DNA of 64,000 nt from Pseudoips prasinana (GCA_951640165.1 OX621243.1:1984001-2048000); one strand, 5' to 3'. Positions 44,671 to 55,808 are shown, counted from the first letter of the stretch. The notes: generated by a model not told the origin, from the letters alone. Numbers and translations are program-made.

Positions 44671-45051
44671 TATTTTTTTCCAAAAGAAGATTACTCACCT
44701 TCCGTATATTTAGGAGAGCACGCTTCTTCTAATTGGCATGCCTTCCATCTGTGCTATAGGCGCTAGTGTTCGTGATTAGCATTTAATTAGCCACGTTCCG
44801 ACCATACGAACTGAACGTCGTGCGACGACACGTGCACAGCTCTCAGACAATAGGAAGCATGGTAGGTAATTACTACTGATTATTGAAGTTACTTATACAG
44901 TCTTCCAAGTTCGCAGAGTCTGGAGTGGTGTTTTAGTGTTCCGCTTCCTCAAAAGGAAAGAGATCTCATCTCATTCATTCAATAAACTCATTAATATCGA
45001 ACGTTAATCCAGCATATTTTAACACACGCAACTGAGGCAAAACCAATATGG
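44671..45051. other. Dorsal intron, nothing recognised
   Basis: No supported feature. Confidence 0.5.
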
Positions 45052-45190
45052 TACAGACGCCAGCACATCAAGCTACCCCAATCTGTCAAATTTCCCCAAT
45101 TGAAAGTGAATCTTATGCTTTTGTGATAAAGTTGAAAATCTATAAAATAAATTTGACAGATTGGGGTAGCTTGATGTGCTGGCGTCTGTA
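45052..45190. mobile_element. P1 MITE, intact, at the start of the tandem duplication
   Basis: TACAGACGCCAGCACATCAA...GATGTGCTGGCGTCTGTA, a near-complete palindrome. The duplicated unit begins inside its left arm. Confidence 0.85.
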
Positions 45191-45350
45191 CGAAGGTACT
45201 ACCAGCTGTCTTAATCTGGAAATTTGACAATAAGCAATCAATATCTTACACCACAAGTAAAGAAAATATTCTAGAGCCGTGACCTTCTAGTTAAATTACA
45301 ATTAACAATGTTTATAATGAACGTCAATATATTTTCATATCTACAACTTA

Positions 45351-45522
45351 GGCTCTAGACAGACGGACCGCATATCAGCTGCAACTGCACGCCGACTGCA
45401 ATTGAACTGCAATCGGACAGCGCGTTTGGTTTTGCAGTTCTATTGCAGTCGTGTCAACTGCATTCAAACTGCACTAGAACTGCTTGAATTGCAGTTGAAA
45501 TGCGGTCCGTCCGTCTAGAGCC
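45351..45522. mobile_element. Harbinger-type MITE, 172 bp, only in duplication unit 1
   Basis: TIRs GGCTCTAGACAGACGGACCG and inverse, TTA at 45348-45350 and 45523-45525. Internal TGCAGTT/AACTGCA motifs recur many times. The matching position in unit 2 (about 47842) has no insert. Confidence 0.88.
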
Positions 45523-47565
45523 TTAGTACGAAACTCTCGGTGCGCGAGTACGACTCGCACTCGTTTTGGGTAATTAATAAAACGAAACATGAACTTTTAT
45601 GGTTTGTTTGTGACAGTTTGCTATATTTATTATTCCCTCAGTTTATTACAAGTAGTAATATAAAAGTGCAACCAGTTTATTCCATAGGTGGATATGCTTT
45701 TTTATTTTATTCCGAGAGTAGTAAATTGAGATCACCGCAGGAATTCGAACCAGCACATTTGGGTAGAACCACCACGAGGATTCCGATTAGGATGTGAAGA
45801 ACACATGCCCACACAATAGCACACTTTCCCACACATGCTACGGCGGATATTGGCGCCATCTATATGAATCTCTTAACAATAACTCTACTGAGTTGCAAAT
45901 TAGAATGCGAAAAAGATTTGTGTCATTGTAATTTAAAATACTATTATGTATGTACGTTTTGATGCATCTAATTAAGAATATATGTTCTTCTCAAGTCGGT
46001 TGAAATAGCTACAATATTAACTCCTAGCCATTCCGCCGTGGAATGCATCGCTAAGTAGGACGCTACACTTGTGAGCAGTGAGGGTATTTATAGAAATATT
46101 TCTCTTTTCTTTATATAAACATAGTGCGAGAAAGTTTCGACGTATTTGTTTATTTTGAGCTAAGAAAATATATTTCCGATTCTGTTTTTCAAACATAACA
46201 TTCTGAGAGTTGGGCCGGAATTCTTACTAACTTTTTAATTCGTGATAGGTATATCTTGTTTAGGAAACGAAGCTGATGGCTAAAATATAATAAATCCTCT
46301 ATTGGAAGATATCACAAAAAATAACCTTCCATTAAATAAAGCATAAAATACTTCTTTTTCTTATATCCTGGTCCATTCAACGGTTACCTGGAAGAGATCG
46401 CACCTAGCGATGGGGCTGCCATTTGTACAATCTTAATTATTTTGTTTTAAAATAAAGAGTTACTTACCAACTTGCTTACGATATTCTCCAGTAAGTATAA
46501 TGAATTAAACATATTTCATTAAGATCTAAAATAACATAATAAAAAGCAAGTTAGGTGTCTCCACCTAAATGATGTTGATAACTAGACCTTCATCATGATC
46601 ATCATCATATCAGTGAAAAGATGCCCACTGCTGGACAAAGGCGTCCCCAAAGATCTCATCATTTGAGGGGATTTGCCATAATCTCCCCGCTTGGCAGACG
46701 GGTTGGCGATCGCAATAAGATGGACATAATACTCATGAGATCGCTGCTGCCCGTCCTCTGGTATATATATTCCCTCGGGACGGCATATACGCTCCACACA
46801 GGATAAGATGGGATGGTGATTTTCCACTTGGCCTTCAGGTACACAGCCAAGACCTTGCAGTCTTGAGACTAAGGACTGTTTCTTTTTAAGGTAAATCGCA
46901 CAAAGATTTCTCCTGAAACCCACAACTGTATCTCTGTATTCTCCTTTTCCCAATAAATTGGGTTTAAAACTTCTTTCTAAGCATTCGAGGAACGATTTGT
47001 ACCTTTCGACTACTTACTTCTGGCTAGTGGTTAGTGCCCCTGACTGCTAAAATAAGTAATTGTATTTTTATAACAGGAAAACCTAAATGTGACGTAATTG
47101 TTTTGGATAATTTTTGTAAGGGTTTTACCGCATGCTACATTACAACCCAGCTAAGTCACTTCGAATAAGGATTTATTGCTATGCCTTTATTATAAAAATT
47201 CTTTTTGGATATTACCATGTATAACGAATTTGATATGATAGAAACATATTTATTAGACGTTCATGTAGAAAATACATAGAACTACCGGAAGACGTTGGAC
47301 ATATTTGCTTTGTCTCTGGATAATTTAAATAAGAAAGTGCGTGACAGAATATATAATGTTTCTTCTAGACTTTTAAATACCTAAATTACGGCTTTGTATT
47401 GTGATTTTCGTAATACCTGATATATTTTTGAAGAAATGTATATTGCATCGGTTAAATACTTACCGATGCAACAGACATTTCTCTAACAACGTTTAGCTTA
47501 TGTAATTTAATTTCTGTTTTAGTATTTGTTTTTGTGGTATTAAGTAACCTTTTCCTATTCGCCAG

Positions 47566-47682
47566 CTACCCAATCTGTCAAATTTCCCCAATTGAAAGTG
47601 AATCTTATGCTTGTGTGATAAAGTTGAAAATCTATAAAAGAAATTTGACAGATTGGGGTAGCTTGATGTGCTGGCGTCTGTA
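47566..47682. mobile_element. hybrid P1 MITE at the duplication junction
   Basis: The sequence to its left, and its first bases up to CTACCCAATCTGTCAAATTT, match the P1 copy at 49890. From TTTCCCCAATTGAAAGTG on, it matches the copy at 45052. The inner part is in the opposite orientation to the 49890 copy, so the switch lies in the shared TIR segment. Confidence 0.85.
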
Positions 47683-49889
47683 CGAAGGTACTACCCGCTG
47701 TCTTAATCTGGAAATTTGACAAAAAGCAATCAATATCTTACACCACAAGTAAAGAAAATATTCTAGAGCCGAGACCTTCTAGTTAAATTACAATAAACAA
47801 TGTTTATAATGAACGTCAATATATTTTCATATCTACAACTTGATACGAAACTCTCGGTGCGCGAGTTCGACTCGCACTCATTTTGGGTAATTAATAAAAC
47901 GAAACTTGAACTTTTATGGTTTGTTTGTGACAGTTTGCTATATTAATTATTCCCTCAGTTTATTACAAGTAGTAATATAAAAGTGCAACCAGTTTATTCC
48001 ATAGGTGGATATATTTTTTTATTTTATTCCGAGAGTAGTAAATTCAGATCACCGCCGGAATTCGAACCAGCACATTTGGGTAGAACCACCACGAGGATTC
48101 CGATTAGGATGTGAAGAACACATGCCCACACAATAGCACACTTTCCCACACATGCTACGGCGGATATTGGCGCCATCTATATGAATCTCTTAACAATAAC
48201 TCTACTGAGTTGCAAATTAGAATGCGAAAGATTTGTGGTCATTGTAATTTAAAATACTATTATGTATGTACATTTTGATGCATCTAATTAAGAATATATG
48301 TTCTTCTCAAGTCGGTTGAAATAGCTACAATATTAACTCCTAGCCATTCCGCCGTGGAATGCATCGCTAAGTAGGACGCTACACTTGTGAGCAGTGAGGG
48401 TATTTATAGAAATATTTCTCTTTTCATTATATAAACATAGTGCGAGAAAGTTTCGACGAATTTGTTTATTTTGAGCTAAGAAAATATATTTCCAATTCTG
48501 TTTTTCAAACATAACATTCTGAGAGTTGGGCCGGAATTCTTACTAACTTTTGAATTCGTGATATATCTAGTTTAGGAAACGAAGCTGATGGCTATAATAT
48601 AATGATTCCTCTATCAGACGATATCACAAAAATAACCTTCCATTAAATAAAGCATAAAATACCCAACTTCTTTTTCTTATATCCTGGTCCATTCAACGGT
48701 TACCTGGAAGAGATCGCACGCATGGGGCCGCCATTTGTAAAATCTTGATTATTTTTTTTTTTAATAAAGAGTTCCTTGCTAACTTGCTTACGATATTCTC
48801 CAGTAAGTATAACGAATTAAACATATTTCATAAAGATCTAAAATAACATAATAAAAAGCAAGTTAGGTGTCTCCACCTAAATGATGTTGATAACTAGACC
48901 TTCATCATGATCATCATCATATCAGTGAAAAGATGCCCACTGCTGGACAAAGGCGTCCCCAAAGATCTCATCATTTGAGGGGATTTGCCATAATCTCCCC
49001 GCTTGGCAGACGGGTTGGCGATCGCAATAAGATGGACATAGTACTCATGAGATCGCTGCTGCCCGTCCTCTGGTATATATATTCCCTCGGGACGGCATAT
49101 ACGCTCCACACAGGATAAGATGGGATGGTGATTTTCCACTTGGCCTTCAGGTACACAGCCAAGACCTTGCAGTCTTGAGACTAAGGACTGTTTCTTTTTA
49201 AGGTAAATCGCACAAAGATTTCTCCTGAAACCCACAACTGTATCTCTGTATTCTCCTTTTCCCAATAAATTGGGTTTAAAACTTCTTTCTAAGCATTCGA
49301 GGAACGATTTGTACCTTTCGACTACTTACTTCTGGCTAGTGGTTAGTGCCCCTAACTGCTAAAATAAGGAATTGTATTTTTATAACAGGAAAACCTAAAT
49401 GTGACGTAATTGTTTTGGATAATTTTTGTAAGGGTTTTACCGCATGCTACATTACAACCCAGCTAAGTCACTTCGAATGAGGATTTATGGCTATGCCTTT
49501 ATGATAAAACTACTTTTTGGATATTACCATGTATAACGAATTTGATATTATAATTGCTAGAAACATATTTATTAGACGTTCATGTAGAAAATACATAGAA
49601 CTACCGGAAGATGTTGGACATATTTGCTTTGTCTCTGGATAATTTCAATAAGAAAGTGGGTGACAGAATATATAATGTTTCTTCTAGACTTTTAAATACC
49701 TAAATTACGGCTTCGTAATACCTGATATATTTTTGAAGAAATGTATTTTGCATCGTTTAAATACTTACCGAAGCAACAAACATTTCTCTAACAACGTTTA
49801 GCTTAAGTAGTTTAATTTCTGTTTAGTATTTGTGTAGACATTATTGCATTGCACTTCTTCTGTTTATGTGGTATTAAGTAGCCTTTCCC

Positions 49890-50016
49890 TATTCGCCAGC
49901 TACCCAATCTGTCAAATTTAATTTATAGATTTTCAACTTTATCACATAAGCGTAAGGTTCACTTTCAATTGGGGACATTTGACAGATTGGGGTAGCTTGA
50001 TGTGCTGGCGTCTGTA
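49890..50016. mobile_element. P1 MITE closing the tandem duplication
   Basis: The left end is damaged (CGCCAGCTACCC lacks the CACATCAAG step); the right end GATGTGCTGGCGTCTGTA is intact. The inner orientation is opposite to 45052. Confidence 0.8.
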
Positions 50017-50628
50017 CTCTGCTCTTGTATTTTTTTAAAGACTGTATGTTTCCTGAATAAATAAATAAATAAAAAGATTAAACCGTTTTCTAAACTAATA
50101 TGCCATAACCGATGCATGTTTATTTATAGTGAGTTGAGTTACTAACTAATTCGTACCTCAGCCGCGTGATGTAATTATCGAGGGCTTCACATAGACATTA
50201 TATCAATAAAATAAATTAACATTACATGCATGCATTATATTTAAATAAATTAATATTAACATGTTCTAACTTCGTGGTGTATGGGCAATTCTTTGACATT
50301 GCACGGGTTCACTAGATCTTCTATTACCCGGAAATCGGGGATATTCCTAGTGAACAGCAACATTGCAATAACAAACAATAATAACTGCAACATGTTAATG
50401 AAATAATGCAAAGCTTTCAAACTGATCGTCCAAATAATACAGAATACATTAAAATTGACTGGAAATTCCGGATCTCATTCAAGCTATTTGGAAAAATCGA
50501 TGACACATAAAATATCTCAATATTCCAGTATTATTTAAGTTTGGCGTTATTTTAATAACATAATGTAACATACCGGGCATTTCTATAATATTTAATTATA
50601 TGCCTTAAATATTATATTTTGTCCACAG
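50017..50628. other. Dorsal intron just upstream of the duplicated exons
   Basis: AT-rich. GGGGATATTCC at 50337-50347 resembles a kappaB half-site pair, and CACTAGATC...CCTAGTG forms a weak inverted pair around it. Nothing else supported. Confidence 0.4.
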
Positions 50629-50778
50629 GTTCCGATATGAGTGCGAGGGTCGGTCAGCGGGTTCGATTCCCGGCGTGAACAGCACTACAGACCACAAGAC
50701 TTACCCCACGATAACTATAACTGGATACGTTGGACCAGTGGTCATCGTAGTGTCATGTGTCACCAAAGACACTTTTCT
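50629..50778 (+). CDS. dl: Dorsal Rel homology domain, recognition-loop exon, version a
   Basis: 150 nt between acceptor TTTTGTCCACAG and donor GTAAGT. G completes Arg with AG of the upstream exon; CT is left for the next. It reads [19 protein letters not shown], then [20 protein letters not shown] and SCVTKDTFL. In Rel proteins this RFRYxCEGR loop inserts into the kappaB major groove. Known contact residues (both Arg, Tyr, Cys, Glu) are present, and the sequence matches the usual Dorsal consensus, so this is the ancestral-like version. A second version follows after 46 nt. The exon length is a multiple of three, so skipping or using either copy keeps the frame. Confidence 0.94.
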
Positions 50779-50824
50779 GTAAGTAACGTATGTAGTCTAA
50801 TCATTATGATCATTTTGTCTTCAG
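50779..50824 (+). other. 46-nt intron between the two exon versions
   Basis: It starts GTAAGTAACG and ends TTTTGTCTTCAG, with a branch-like TCTAAT about 25 nt before the acceptor. The donor-to-branch distance is then only about 20 nt. That is likely too short for both sites to be used in one splicing event. Confidence 0.85.
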
Positions 50825-50971
50825 ATTCCGGTATCCATGCGAGGGTCGGTTAGCGGGTTCGATCCCCGGCGTGAACAGCACGCCCGAACACAAGACTTAC
50901 CCTACGATTTATATAGATGGTTACATTGGGCCTGTCTTCATCGTGGTATCATGTGTAACCACAGATTTACT
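50825..50971 (+). CDS. dl: Dorsal Rel homology domain, recognition-loop exon, version b
   Basis: 147 nt, acceptor TTTTGTCTTCAG, donor GTAAGT, identical phases to version a (A completes Arg; CT carried on). It reads [19 protein letters not shown], then [20 protein letters not shown] and SCVTTDLL. About 39 of 50 residues equal version a. Many of the codon differences are silent, so it has been kept under protein-level constraint rather than decaying. The DNA-contact Arg, Tyr, Cys and Glu remain, but the variable loop residue is Pro instead of Glu and SAGSIPG becomes LAGSIPG. It is probably an alternative to version a. It could be a minor or inactive exon; expression data would decide. Confidence 0.88.
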
Positions 50972-52185
50972 GTAAGTAACATATCTATTTTCATTCACTC
51001 GACGACCACTGATGGCCTAGTAACTGAGCGATGCAAGCTACATGAAAGGAGCCTCCCCGAGTGACGTACCACACAAACTCGTACGTGCGGCGCACCCTGA
51101 GCAGCAGTTAGCAAGTTCCTACGCTAACTGTCTGATCATTTCACCACGATGGAAAATTATAATTTCGACACGCTAAGAAGAAGAATACTGTGCCCAGAGG
51201 TATCTGGCTTCCCGCACCAAAGATCGTTTATTATTTCGTGGCCAGATAGGTTAAAGGACAACTCTCGGAGAACACATTAAGCCTAACGTAATAGAAACCT
51301 TATAGAGTCTGTTTCTTGGTGTAACATCTCAGTTATTGGTCCCTAATGCTGCCTCAATATTAATGAAGGCTACAAAATTTTGTTACCTTCATTATTTTAT
51401 GCTTAAAGATGCTATGGACTCTTGTATCACCAGAGCATCATGATGTCAGCCGAAAGATGTCCACTGCTGACCAAGGTCTTCCCCAATGATTACCACAACA
51501 GTTCGTCCTGCACTACCCGCATTCGGTGACTTTCCGGATCCCTCAAAAAATCGTCGATCCAGTTTCGGTAAATTAAAGGGCCTGCCCACGCAGAGTCTTC
51601 CGGATTGTGTCGCCGCAGCTTGGTTATTTCTCAGGTTATGTCAGTTAATTTTGTTTGCTGGTGTATTTTGACATTTCTGATTCGATCCCGCAGGGAAACT
51701 CGCGAGTATATAGACATCTCCATTGCTCTTTGGGGGACCTTGAACCGCCTTATTCGGTCCATCTTCAGCGACCACGTCTCTGTTCCATAACTTATATCAC
51801 ATGAAACACATGCTGGTCGAAAAATATCGTAGCAGTAGGTACTACGACGATATTTCACTAAGTTATTTCAGACCCGAACGCTGCTCAGCTGAATTGGGTT
51901 TGAATATTGACCTTTTTCTCGAAGTTGGATCTACCTAGTTGGATGGTCTGTCCTATATCGACAACTTCGAGTGCAGTCTTCAATCTTTGCCTGAAAAGAA
52001 ACATGGACATTCGATATGATTTTCGTTCAGATCTTCGAGCCACTTGCACAGTAGTCTGTACAAGATTCTTGAAGACCAACACGAAAATCTAAAGCACGGC
52101 AATCAGTATCCACAAGTTCTTTATGAATTGTATTTAATTTATATGGTGTACATTATTTTACTTTAACTGTTGTTATCTCGTTCAG
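50972..52185 (+). other. Dorsal intron with LINE tail and E7 repeat
   Basis: 51060-51190 ends in CGACACGCTAAGAAGAAGAA, the same 3' end as the RT relic at 57292 (there on minus), so it is a LINE 3' fragment on plus. 51443-51850 is an E7 repeat (AAGATGTCCACTGCTGACCA). Open frames here are not supported as genes. Confidence 0.6.
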
Positions 52186-52370
52186 AGCACATCCGCACAA
52201 CCTGGTGGGGCGGGAGAGGTGCGAGCGCGGCGTATGTACGATCCCAACGAGAATCACCGAGGACAACTGCAGCTATGAGTTCAAGAACCTGGGCATACAA
52301 TGCGTCAAGCGAAGAGACATCGCCGAGGCGCTGCGCGTCAGAGAATCACTCAGAGTCGACCCTTTTAGAA
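52186..52370 (+). CDS. dl: Dorsal Rel homology domain, exon after the loop exons
   Basis: Acceptor TATCTCGTTCAG and donor GTAAGT. The first base completes Leu with CT from either loop exon, proving both are phase-compatible. It reads AHPHNLVGRERCERGVCTI, then NCSYEFKNLGIQCVKRRDIA and ALRVRESLRVDPFR, and leaves one base. HPHxLVG and NLGIQCVxxxD are hallmarks of the N-terminal immunoglobulin-like half of Rel domains. GC-rich relative to its surroundings, as is the exon at 24562. The dimerisation half of the domain, the nuclear localisation signal and the transactivation region must lie beyond the window. Confidence 0.95.
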
Positions 52371-54404
52371 GTAAGTGCATTATATGAAGTAACTATTGTT
52401 TATAGGAATAGTTTCTGCGGAGACTCGTGCTCTTCTCTCTCGGGCCAAAAAAAACTTTACCTAAATTGACAAAATTATTAAAGAAAATAGGCAGGGCTGA
52501 GCATTATTTCTTATTTAGGCTTCCTAGAATTTTGGGAGGGCAGTGCATCGTCGTGGCAGATATCTATATAGCAACTGCAAACTATTGGCCTATTCTTAGA
52601 ATTTAGAGAAGAAAATGTCCGCATTATCTTTAGGAATTCGTATCTATGGGAGTAGTTATATATAGTAAGTGCCTTACCTTGACTTAACCTTGCTCAGGGA
52701 AGCATATACCATCGCGGATAATGGGTCCATTCCAGGGTTTAAATTGGAATAGTGATTTTCTGGAAAAATCTCAGACGCAGATTCAGCATGTTTCACAATG
52801 GAGTTCTGTCCATAACGCTTGGCAAACGGGTTTCGCGGTATGATGGTTATAGTACACAAAGAGACGCTGCTGTCAGTTCTTTGGGAAATATTCCCTCGGG
52901 ATGACTTCGTTCGTCAGGGGATGAGATGGAGTAGTGAAAATCTTTGCCATCAGCTAACAGCCAGAAAGATATTGATCTTGCTCTTAACTTGCAAAGATTT
53001 GTCCTGGGTGGAGATCAAAACCACGCTTCAGGGTCTACCACTTCACCAACAGGCCAATCAAAGTGTTTTGACAGAAACTGAAATATTTAGACCAGTCTAA
53101 AGAAAACGAAACATAACACGTACTCGAATGAAAACGATGCATTGCGATTATGCACAAGTTAACACGCTATAGCACCACAGTAACCAGGCATACATAACGC
53201 TGCATAACAATAACCGTCGAGAGCTAAAACTCGTTCATACGTTAAGATTTGTGCAAACTCACAATTATATTATAATATACATATTTAATTTCTCTTCACA
53301 AAAAATTGGATTATCTATAATCTAGTGACAACTTAATAATGATATGACAAAACTGCCAAGCTAGAACCCAACTTTCTGAGAGACAGGTGCTTGTTGTAGA
53401 TTTACGAGAAACCTGCATTACAGTTCACCAGGGCCCTCACGCAGTTTGATTTCGAAACGAGGCTTAACAAGGCGAACTTAATATAAATGTTTATTTATAA
53501 TCTAGATTGATAAGAACAACAATTAGTATAAAATTTATATTATTTAGTACCCATCCCAACAACATTTAATGTTATCTTGGGATTATGTGTCTGTAAAATT
53601 ATGTTTGTATGGTATGTATAGGTTAATTTGAGTAAGTGAGATTATTGAGTTGAGTAGCACAGGAGAACGGCTAGTTAATAAGCTATTAATATCTTGTAAT
53701 TTTCAGTTTGCTATTTCAACGGGACTAATTGTTTTTCAGTATTTTGATTATCGAAAATTTTAAGGTTAAATGTGACTGAAATTTTGCTTATGAAAACTCA
53801 TACTAATACTATTTAAACAGGACGACGTTAATATACCTAAGCACTCAATTAATTGGATTTAAATTCCATGCTGAATTTCATAAATTTATCAATTGGGAAA
53901 TTTGTTTATTGCAAGGTCATACCGCGATAATCGTCATAAGGCGACATATCGTCCGTGGATACATTTACATTACAAGACTCGCCCTTACTACCTACATAAT
54001 AAACTCCAGGTTTTGATCAGTATTGACAGCAGCGTAGTGTATAATGTATATATACCAAATGAATTATGATGTATGTATTTATATAAAGGAAAATATGCTA
54101 TTTTAATCTCGCACTCTTGTATATATCAAGTTTGTCATTTTCCTCTAACTGGATAGCTGCTGTAATGGATAACATTATTACATAGCTTTAGCCTTGCGCA
54201 ACCCAAAGAACAAGCTGTAACTTTTAAATAGATGTGCATATTTCGATGGAACAACACAGAACCATCTGCACTTGACTAGCTTTTTGATAATAAAACATGT
54301 AGAAGTTGAAATTTTGAAAATTATTATTTATATTATTCTGAGATTAATAATTTTAGACCACAGTGTAGTAATTTCTGAGCGATACGGATTGATGGCGCCA
54401 GTAG
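52371..54404. other. Dorsal intron; E7-related and tRNA-like scraps at 52730-53060
   Basis: 52800-52930 (GCTTGGCAAACGGGTTTCGC, ATATTCCCTCGGGATGAC) is related to the E7 part of the tandem unit. 52995-53060 has an inverted tRNA-like head. 53061-54404 shows nothing recognisable; no further Rel exon was seen. Confidence 0.5.
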
Positions 54405-54442
54405 GTACCGAATCATGCGGGTATCCGCATGATTCGGTACCC
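54405..54442. repeat. perfect 17-bp-arm palindrome
   Basis: GGTACCGAATCATGCGG, GTAT, then the exact inverse CCGCATGATTCGGTACC. Confidence 0.9.
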
Positions 54443-54539
54443 ATCGAAGTATCACCTTGTTCCTAAGGCACAGGATATTAAGACTGTCAATGCAGTTCAT
54501 AACCAGCCCTGATGTTATAGTGTCAGCTTTTCAACCCGC

Positions 54540-54680
54540 CCAGTAAGCCTATGGCATAGCTTATGGATTGTTGTTTGACGACTAAAACCGAGTCCAATGA
54601 CTTAACGCGCTCTTTGAAACACGGAGACGCTCAAAAATTAAACCACCTTGGCGGTCACCCATCTATAATTCTAAGTACAT
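54540..54680 (-). repeat. S4 repeat copy
   Basis: GCCCAGTAAGCCTATGGCAT ... CACGGAGACGCTCAAAAATT ... GGCGGTCACCCATCTAT. Confidence 0.6.
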
Positions 54681-54865
54681 TTATGGAAGATACACGTCAC
54701 TACAGTTCTCTACGACAATCGTCTTACTGCGTATGTAAGTCGGTGTCAAGGTGAGTCCATGAACCGATGCGACTGATGACACTACGTCGGTTCGGTAGAT
54801 TTCTTTCTTTTTAACCAATTCCAAAAAGAAGGGGCTTATCAATTCGATTTTTTTAAATTTAATTA

Positions 54866-54930
54866 TGTTATAGTGTTATTATGGAGGAACTACCTACATC
54901 CTCCATAATAACACCATAACATAATTAAAT
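54866..54930. repeat. hairpin, about 28-bp arms
   Basis: TTTAATTATGTTATAGTGTT then ATTATGGAGGA, a loop of about 10 nt, and the near-exact inverse TCCTCCATAATAACACCATA onward. Confidence 0.85.
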
Positions 54931-55184
54931 TATTCATCAGCTTTGATAGAGACATGGTAATTTCTCTGTTCTTTGTACATAGGTACATACAGATTTTTGT
55001 AATTCTTATTCAACGGGGAGTTCTTACGGAATTACCGAATTCAAAAGAAAAAAGTCAGCCTTCGCGTGTATATATTCTTTTTGTTTGTATGTTATGCGAT
55101 TTCTATGTTCTTTGTGAAACTATTCAAACTTATTTTTTATTGATAAGAATGATGTTATGTGTTAAAAGCCCAGAAGGACTCTGA
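54931..55184. other. nothing recognised
   Basis: No supported feature. Confidence 0.4.
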
Positions 55185-55375
55185 AATGGCTTAACGACTG
55201 TTGTCTAATGACTGCAACCGAGACCGACAGCTTAACGTGCCCTCCGGAGTACGGAGACGCTCAGAAAGTAAACCACTTTAGTGTTCACCCATCTATGGAC
55301 TGACCGCGAGCCTAGTTGCTTACCCTCGCCGTTCACTTACGGACCGGTGAAAGAAGCTATGAGCGCCTTAATATT
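55185..55375 (-). repeat. S4 repeat copy
   Basis: TGGCTTAACGACTGTTGTCT, GACCGACAGCTTAACGTGCC and GACTGACCGCGAGCCTAGTT. Confidence 0.65.
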
Positions 55376-55433
55376 AGTTAATTATAATAATATCCTTGCA
55401 CATTATTTACACACGGCCACCTGGGGCTTTACC

Positions 55434-55661
55434 GGCTAAGTCGCCGAACATCGATTTCTTAAATAGCGATCAAATAAATAAATGTTAAAAATGACTTAAT
55501 CGTTAAATCGGCTTCAACATTGACAATCGATTCCGGAGTATTGATGACGTCACATGTGCTCATAGAAGCCGATTTAACGATTGATTAAGTCGTTTTTAAC
55601 CTTTATTTATTTGAACGCCATTTAAGAAATCGATTTTCGGCGACTTAGCCGGTAGAGGCCC
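55434..55661. mobile_element. M3 palindromic MITE, full length
   Basis: GGGCTTTACCGGCTAAGTCG...CGACTTAGCCGGTAGAGGCCC with a long inner palindrome. TG lies on both sides, as for the copy at 38579. Confidence 0.8.
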
Positions 55662-55687
55662 TGATCCCAAATTAAGCAGAGCTTGTA

Positions 55688-55808
55688 CACACGGCTACTT
55701 ATCAAGCTATATATTTCCAGTATAAGCTAATCTCGCGTTGTATAGGATTTCAATACAATGAGAAGTCAGCTTATAGTGGAAATGTTGAGCTTGGTATGTA
55801 GCCTTGTG
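55688..55808. mobile_element. TA-flanked palindromic MITE, 121 bp
   Basis: CACACGGCTACTTATCAAGC at the left and GTAGCCTTGTG at the right, arms about 45 bp. TA is duplicated exactly at a known S2 sequence (GAGCTTGTACTATCG). Confidence 0.85.

Larger units (their letters stand above)
45073..49899. repeat. recent tandem duplication, two units of about 2.3 kb
   Basis: Unit 1 is about 45073-47565 and unit 2 about 47566-49899. They align throughout with scattered substitutions and small indels; for example 46621 matches 48933 at an offset of 2312. Unit 1 has an extra 172-bp MITE; unit 2 has an extra stretch near 49835-49860. Each unit contains an S5-type head scrap, repeat E4 and an E7 repeat. A 123-residue open frame is conserved in both units (46582-46953 and 48894-49265, minus) but is built of E7 repeat sequence and is not called a gene. 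Confidence 0.92.

Noticed and set aside
46582..46953. Conserved 123-residue open frame, also at 48894-49265
   Set aside because: Identical because of the recent tandem duplication; the sequence is dispersed E7 repeat, and no domain is seen.
50825..50971. Version b as an assembly duplicate or dead exon
   Set aside because: It is only about 80 percent identical in DNA to version a, so not an assembly copy, and it keeps frame, phases and splice sites with many silent changes, so decay is unlikely.
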